DNA of 64,000 nt from Dysosmobacter sp. Marseille-Q4140 (lineage in GTDB: Bacteria; Bacillota; Clostridia; Oscillospirales; Oscillospiraceae): contig CP073694.1 of the NCBI GenBank assembly GCA_018228705.1, positions 3,100,001 through 3,164,000 of the forward strand, given 5' to 3'. Under the pieces are notes generated by a model. It was not told where the DNA came from, did no database searches, and worked only from the letters and a program-made list of their open reading frames with translations. Below, one piece after another: positions 60,067 through 64,000 of this stretch. Numbering within the stretch: the stretch's first letter is position 1; the number at the start of each line of letters is the position of its first letter. Made by a program: the position numbers and the translations under genes.

Positions 60067-61194
60067 TTATTCTTTGTCGGACAGCAGGTTTTCCGGGTTC
60101 AGGCACTGCAGATCTTCCGGCACGAAGAGGCCGTCCTTGCGGATCAGCACGTCGTCGAACCAGATCTCGCCGCCGCCGTACTCCGGCGTCTGGATCTGGA
60201 TCAGGTCCCAGTGGACGGCGGAGTGGTTGCCGTTGGAGGCGTTGTCGTAGCTGTTGCCGGGGGTCAGGTGGAAGCTGCCTGCGATCTTCTCGTCAAAGAG
60301 GATGTCGCCGATGGGCTTGGTGATGACCGGGTTGACGCCGAAGGCGAACTCGCCCACGTAGCGGGCGCCCTCGTCGATGTCGAAGATCTCGTTCATGTAG
60401 GGGGTGTTGTTGCTGGTGGCCTCCACGATCTTTCCGTCCCGGAACTCCAGGCACACGTCCCGGAACAAGAAGCCGTCGTAGGGGGAGGGGCAGTTGTAGG
60501 TGATGCGGCCGTTGACGGACTCCCGGACCGGGGAGGTGTAGATCTCGCCGTCGGGGATGTTGCGGTTGCCGTGCATGCCGAAGCTGGGAATGCCCTTGAT
60601 GGAGAAGGTCAGGTCGGTGCCGGGGCCCAGGATATGGACCTTGTCGGTTCGGGCCATCCACTTCTGGAGCGGCTCCATGGCCCGTCCCATCTTGTCGTAG
60701 TCCACCAGGCAGGCCCGGAAGTAGAAGTCCTCATACTCCTCCGTGGACATGCCGGCCAGCTGGGCCATGGCGTCGTTGGGGTAGCGCAGGACGGACCACT
60801 TGGTGTGGTTGCACCGCTCCGCCAGGTGGATGGGACCCCAGTAGAACTGCCGGTAGCGGCGCTGGGCCTCGTCGGAGACGTTGTGCCAGGCGCTGATGTT
60901 GGGGGTGGCGCGGATGTCGATGTAGGCGTCCATGTCCTTCATGCGCGCCAGCTCATAGGCGGCGATCTCCTCCATGTGGGCGTCGTCGGCTCCCTGGACC
61001 AGGGCGCCCTCCACGGTGTAGTCAAAGATGTGGATGAAGGGCTTGCCGCCGGCGGCGTAGGCCTCCTGGACCAGGGCCTTCATCAGGCCCGTCTCACTGC
61101 CGTGGAGCTCGATGAGGATTTTCTCACCGGCCTCCAGACCCACGGCGCTGCGGATGAGAAAGCGGGCAAAGGTGCGGATGCGGGGATCTTCCAT
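60067..61194 (-). CDS. M29-family aminopeptidase (AmpS/PepS type)
   Basis: A 375-residue thermophilic-type aminopeptidase. The family features ILIELHGSE near the N terminus, the HILGPGTDLTFS turn, and NSYDNASNGNHSAVHWD with metal-binding His near the C terminus are present. ATG 61194 is chosen for GAAAGGAAG upstream. It lies between the symporter gene and pepT; an attenuating hairpin separates it from the symporter. Confidence 0.93.
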   Translation of the reverse strand: MEDPRIRTFARFLIRSAVGLEAGEKILIELHGSETGLMKALVQEAYAAGGKPFIHIFDYTVEGALVQGADDAHMEEIAAYELARMKDMDAYIDIRATPNISAWHNVSDEAQRRYRQFYWGPIHLAERCNHTKWSVLRYPNDAMAQLAGMSTEEYEDFYFRACLVDYDKMGRAMEPLQKWMARTDKVHILGPGTDLTFSIKGIPSFGMHGNRNIPDGEIYTSPVRESVNGRITYNCPSPYDGFLFRDVCLEFRDGKIVEATSNNTPYMNEIFDIDEGARYVGEFAFGVNPVITKPIGDILFDEKIAGSFHLTPGNSYDNASNGNHSAVHWDLIQIQTPEYGGGEIWFDDVLIRKDGLFVPEDLQCLNPENLLSDKE

Positions 61195-61243
61195 GGCGGG
61201 AACGACTTCCTTTCTCTTGAGAATACGGGACTTGCGGTCAAGC

Positions 61244-61278
61244 AAAATGCCGAAAACCATTCCGGCTTCCGGCATTTT
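61244..61278 (-). terminator. hairpin between the symporter and M29 genes
   Basis: AAAATGCCG (61244-61252) pairs with CGGCATTTT (61270-61278), an inner CCGG stem extends it, and TTTTG follows on the minus strand. It probably lowers expression of the peptidase genes relative to the symporter. Confidence 0.7.
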
Positions 61279-61303
61279 GTCAGGGACCGGCAGCCCCTGG
61301 AAT

Positions 61304-62713
61304 TCAGTTTTCCTGATAGAGGGCCTCCAGGGAGCGCTGGGCGCTGCCCTTGGTGACGGCAGAGACGATCAAAATGGCCACCACGGAGGCGGGCACCGCC
61401 ACGATGGCGCACTGCACGCCGCCGGGGGTCCCCATCAGCGTCCAGATGATGGTGGCCGCGCCGCCCACCAGGATGCCGGCAAGGCCCGCCGCAGGCGTGA
61501 CCCGCTTGGAGAACAGGGCAAACAGGATGGCGGGGGTGATGGCGGCGCCGTACATGGTGTAGGCGGTCATCTGGAGCGCCAGGACGGTGGGGAAGTACAG
61601 CGTCAGGGCCACGGCGATGACGCTGAACACCACGATGGTCAGCCGCAGGACCAGCATCTTCTGACGGTCCGTGGCGTCCTTGCGGATGTACTTGACATAG
61701 ATGTCGTTGGTCAGGTTGGTGGCGGAGGAGAGCAGGTAGCTGTCCGCCGTGGTGACGATGAAGGCCATGCAGGCGCACATCACCAGCGCGCCGAATACCA
61801 GGGGCAGATAATCCACAGCCACCTGGAAGATGACGTTGGAGGGCGTCTCCAGCGTGGGATACAGCTTGGCCGCCTGGGTGACGATCAGCACGATGCTGAT
61901 GATGACCAGGATCTCACCGATGAACATGCCGATGTTGGACTTTTTGGCCTCGTCGCTGTTCTTGGCGGAAGCGAACCGCTGCAGCATGTTTTGGTCACCC
62001 AGCATCAGCGCCAGGGAGGGCAGGAAGTAGCCCAGCAGCTCCCAGCCGGACATGCCGCCGGTAATGGTCATCTTCTCCGGAGGCAGGGTAGCGCCCTGGG
62101 CGGAGGCTGCCGCCATCAGGATGGGGATGGCGGCAAAGAAGCCGCCCACCATCAGCAGGGCGCTGACAGCGTCGGAGTAGGCCACGGACACCAGGCCGCC
62201 GCCCACGGTGATCACGGCGATGATGATGGTGCAGATGGCCAGCGCCACGCCGTGGGAGATCTCCACACCGCTGGAAGAGCACAGCAGCACGATGATGTCC
62301 GCCGCTGCCTTCAGCTGGGTGGCCAGCACGCCCACGTAGGCCAGCATGACGCACAGGGCGGAGATGATGCTGGCGGCCTTGCCGTAGCGGGCCTCCATGA
62401 TCTCCGGCACTGTGACCTTATTGGACTTGCGGACCTTTCCGGCGATGAAGTACAGCAGGATGATGCCGATGGGGGGCGCCGCGAAGGTGATGAGGCCCAC
62501 CCAGGGGCCGCCGGTGTACACCACGCTGGCGGAGCCGGTGATGCCGCCGCCGCCGCACCAGGTGGCCAGCAGCGTGCCCACCAGAACGATGAAGGGGATG
62601 CGGTGGCCGCCGGTGACCATGTCGTCGGCGGTCTTGACTTTCTTGTGCGCGATGACCATGCCGTAGATCATCAGCAGGAGCAGGTACGCTCCGATGGCAA
62701 TGATATAACCCAT
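61304..62713 (-). CDS. sodium:solute symporter (SSS family)
   Basis: A 469-residue secondary transporter with 13 predicted helices of the SSS (LeuT-like) fold. The sodium-site region GTLLATWCGGGGITGSAS and the conserved helix GALVMCACMAFIVTTADSYLLS are present. It is the first gene before M29, PepT and M24 peptidase genes, so amino acid or peptide uptake is a fair guess. The substrate cannot be read from the sequence. Confidence 0.93.
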   Translation of the reverse strand: MGYIIAIGAYLLLLMIYGMVIAHKKVKTADDMVTGGHRIPFIVLVGTLLATWCGGGGITGSASVVYTGGPWVGLITFAAPPIGIILLYFIAGKVRKSNKVTVPEIMEARYGKAASIISALCVMLAYVGVLATQLKAAADIIVLLCSSSGVEISHGVALAICTIIIAVITVGGGLVSVAYSDAVSALLMVGGFFAAIPILMAAASAQGATLPPEKMTITGGMSGWELLGYFLPSLALMLGDQNMLQRFASAKNSDEAKKSNIGMFIGEILVIISIVLIVTQAAKLYPTLETPSNVIFQVAVDYLPLVFGALVMCACMAFIVTTADSYLLSSATNLTNDIYVKYIRKDATDRQKMLVLRLTIVVFSVIAVALTLYFPTVLALQMTAYTMYGAAITPAILFALFSKRVTPAAGLAGILVGGAATIIWTLMGTPGGVQCAIVAVPASVVAILIVSAVTKGSAQRSLEALYQEN

Positions 62714-62751
62714 TGTGTTTCTCTCTCCTCTGTTGTGTCGATGGTGGAAAA

Positions 62752-62780
62752 ATTTTACCGCACTGCGGAAGTAATGTCAA
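62752..62780 (-). promoter_or_regulatory. promoter of the peptide-use unit
   Basis: On the minus strand TTGACA (62775-62780), 17 bp, TAAAAT (62752-62757). Confidence 0.85.
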
Positions 62781-62880
62781 GAAAGGTACGGGAGGGGGCG
62801 TGCCGTCCTCCGCGCTGTCAAGGAGGCGCACAGGCCGGCGGGCATGGGGCGAAAACAGACGGGGCGGAGGGGACCGCAGG

Positions 62881-62912
62881 AAAAACCGGGGAGGCTGCTG
62901 CCTCCCCGGTTT
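62881..62912 (-). terminator. terminator after ireB
   Basis: AAACCGGGGAGGC/GCCTCCCCGGTTT stem, T-run on the minus strand. Confidence 0.9.
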
Positions 62913-62926
62913 CGGATCTTACACGG

Positions 62927-63172
62927 TCACTGGCCCAGATATTTCCGCACCAGCACTTGCAGCAACTCGTCCCGGTCGATCTTGCGGATCAGGGTCCGGG
63001 CGTTGTTGTGGTTGGTGATATAGGTGGGATCCTCGGAGAGGATATAGCCCACGATCTGGTTGATGGGATTGTAGCCCTTCTCCTCCAGTGCCTGATAGAC
63101 GGTGGACAGGATCTGGTGGAGTTCCGCGTCCTTCTCCATCGCAATATTGAATTTCCGGGTAAAATCGTCCAT
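62927..63172 (-). CDS. ireB: IreB-family regulatory phosphoprotein (UPF0297/YrzL)
   Basis: An 81-residue protein with the family core [16 protein letters not shown] and [15 protein letters not shown]. In enterococci IreB is phosphorylated by the kinase IreK and affects cephalosporin tolerance. In most Firmicutes it lies next to ruvX and DUF1292; here all three are apart. ATG 63172 is chosen on homology. It stands alone behind its own promoter. Confidence 0.95.
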   Translation of the reverse strand: MDDFTRKFNIAMEKDAELHQILSTVYQALEEKGYNPINQIVGYILSEDPTYITNHNNARTLIRKIDRDELLQVLVRKYLGQ

Positions 63173-63221
63173 GCAGACACCGCCTTTCTTGTGAGGCAAA
63201 GCCAGCCCCAATACAAGACCT

Positions 63222-63250
63222 AGTATACTCGCTTTTTGAAAGGCTGTAAA
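63222..63250 (-). promoter_or_regulatory. ireB promoter
   Basis: On the minus strand TTTACA (63245-63250), 17 bp, TATACT (63222-63227). Confidence 0.8.
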
Positions 63251-63297
63251 GCGTTTCCCGGGGAAATTTACAAAAGATTTTCCGCAGAGGGATGCCG

Positions 63298-63365
63298 CTC
63301 AGCGCAGCACGGCGCCCAGGTCCTTTTCCAGCGTCTCCAGGATGCTCTTCACGTCTGCATCCGCC
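63298..63365 (-). pseudogene. duplicated 3' end of pheT
   Basis: A 68-bp copy of the last codons and stop of pheT, with one mismatch to 63519-63586 (CTG versus CTA for the same leucine). It starts without a promoter or ribosome site and is only a remnant. Confidence 0.9.
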
Positions 63366-63518
63366 GGTCCCGCAAGCGCGGGGTGCTTGCGGGGACCCAT
63401 CGGCACTTGCGCGGCGGAAGTGAATTCCGCCTGGCGCCAAGGTCCCGGCAAGGCCGGGACGCTTGTACGCGCTGACGCGCGCCCCGCGGTGCGGGGGCCC
63501 CGAAGAGGCGGCGGCAGC
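63366..63518. repeat. five-hairpin block between the pheT 3'-end duplicates
   Basis: A 153-bp block of consecutive stems: GGTCCCGCAAGC with 63385-63397, GGCGGAA/TTCCGCC (63413-63431), GTCCCGGC/GCCGGGAC (63442-63460), GCGC/GCGC (about 63470-63480) and CCCCGC/GCGGGG (63482-63496). It begins directly after the true pheT stop codon and is flanked by the 68-bp direct repeats. CGAAGAGGCGG (63501-63511) is the inverse of 63582-63592 in pheT. It shares no clear sequence with repeat elements A and B. Confidence 0.8.
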
Positions 63519-63519
63519 C

Positions 63520-64000
63520 TCAGCGTAGCACGGCGCCCAGGTCCTTTTCCAGCGTCTCCAGGATGCTCTTCACGTCTGCATCCGCCTCTTCGCTGGTCAG
63601 GGAGCGGTCGTCGGCCCGGAGGGTCAGGCTGAAGGCCACGGACTTCTTGCCCTCGGGGATGCCGGCGCCGGTGTAGATGTCGAACAGGGCCACGTCCTTC
63701 AAAAGGCCCTTGGCGCCCTTGCGGATGCAGTCCTCCAGCGCGCCCACGGTGACGGCTTTGTCGCAGACCACGGCGATGTCCCGCTCCACGGCGGGGAACT
63801 TGGGCAGGGGCACGTACTCGGGATCGGGACCCTGGGCCTGGCTCAACTGGTCCAGGCTCAGCTCCGCGCAGTAGAACTCCGTGTCCACGCCGTAATTCCG
63901 GGCCGCCAGCGGGTGGATCTGGCCGAAGATGCCGATGCAGCTGCTGCCCGCCCAGACGGTGGCGCAGCGGCCGGGGTGGTAGGAGGCGTCGCTGGGGGCG
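63520..64000 (-). CDS. pheT: phenylalanine-tRNA ligase beta subunit (3' end only)
   Basis: The last 160 residues of PheT; the gene runs off the right edge of the window. The segment HPGRCATVWAGSS and GIFGQIHPLAARNYG is the conserved core of the B5-B7 region, and FPAVERDIAVVCDKAVTVG opens the C-terminal anticodon-binding (FDX-ACB) domain. The protein ends DLGAVLR. The reading frame is intact to its stop at 63520; downstream lies the hairpin block and a second copy of its 3' end. Confidence 0.95.
   Translation of the reverse strand, partial: APSDASYHPGRCATVWAGSSCIGIFGQIHPLAARNYGVDTEFYCAELSLDQLSQAQGPDPEYVPLPKFPAVERDIAVVCDKAVTVGALEDCIRKGAKGLLKDVALFDIYTGAGIPEGKKSVAFSLTLRADDRSLTSEEADADVKSILETLEKDLGAVLR

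Noticed and set aside
57735..60323. An 862-residue plus-strand open frame
   Set aside because: Antisense to the M24 and PepT genes; low-complexity His/Gly/Val composition and no start signals.
63366..63518. An insertion sequence in pheT
   Set aside because: The 153-bp block encodes no transposase and has no terminal inverted repeats of its own; only the flanking duplication resembles a mobile-element scar.

Overview
The window reads as chromosome of a GC-rich, spore-forming, anaerobic member of the Clostridia, most like the gut Oscillospiraceae (Flavonifractor/Lawsonibacter/Oscillibacter type). This is inferred from Firmicutes gene order (ylxM-ffh-rpsP-khpA, rimM-trmD, rpmG-secE-nusG-rplK-rplA, rplJ-rplL), strong AGGAGG ribosome sites, an alpha/beta-type spore protein behind a sigma-G-like promoter, and many amino-acid and purine fermentation genes. 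There is no prophage, no complete insertion sequence, no CRISPR array and no tRNA or rRNA gene. Because the DNA is GC-rich, very long antisense open frames lie over many real genes; these are left out.

Layout. 0-3.1 kb: copper efflux unit copA-csoR-copZ (leftward) with two CsoR-type operators in its promoter. 3.2-4.5 kb: diaminopropionate ammonia-lyase. 4.5-10.8 kb (leftward): pfkA, rimM-trmD, an AI-2E-type permease, and ylxM-ffh-rpsP-khpA. 10.9-17.9 kb: M19 dipeptidase, an antiporter, a pair of M16 peptidases, lgt and folD. 18-32 kb: a catabolic island with a BMP-type nucleoside/purine ABC transporter, carbamate kinase, YgeW, YgeY, a YheO-type regulator and two fold-type-II PLP enzymes around a small membrane protein. 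32-35.4 kb: ferredoxin plus NapH-like membrane protein, glutamate dehydrogenase, a phosphoribosyltransferase. 35.4-41.7 kb: TSUP permease, two unusual membrane fusion proteins, an Xre/membrane pair, ruvX, a VanX-like lipoprotein, a GNAT enzyme. 41.9-45.7 kb: ribosomal and transcription genes, with an L10 leader. 45.8-49.2 kb: two ECF sigma/anti-sigma-like pairs. 49.2-56.5 kb: DUF554, tcdA, a parvulin foldase, a candidate structured RNA, DUF1292, a class A penicillin-binding protein, a spore protein. 56.7-64 kb: a coiled-coil protein, a peptide-use operon (sodium symporter, M29, PepT, M24), ireB, and the 3' end of pheT.

How it fits together. YgeY, YgeW, carbamate kinase and diaminopropionate ammonia-lyase are the late steps assigned to anaerobic purine/urate breakdown (ureido compounds to diaminopropionate to pyruvate and ammonia, with ATP from carbamoyl phosphate). 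The ABC transporter could supply substrate. The regulator and dpaL have very similar promoters although they lie 25 kb apart, which suggests one regulon.

The least explained structures are (1) two copies of a six-hairpin repeat that each start within 10 bases of a stop codon (after ygeY and after rplA), whose stems differ by paired, structure-keeping changes; (2) a different five-hairpin block after pheT flanked by a 68-bp duplication of the pheT 3' end; and (3) adjacent genes for membrane proteins fused to an acyltransferase-like domain and to a HAD-like domain that has lost its catalytic residues.
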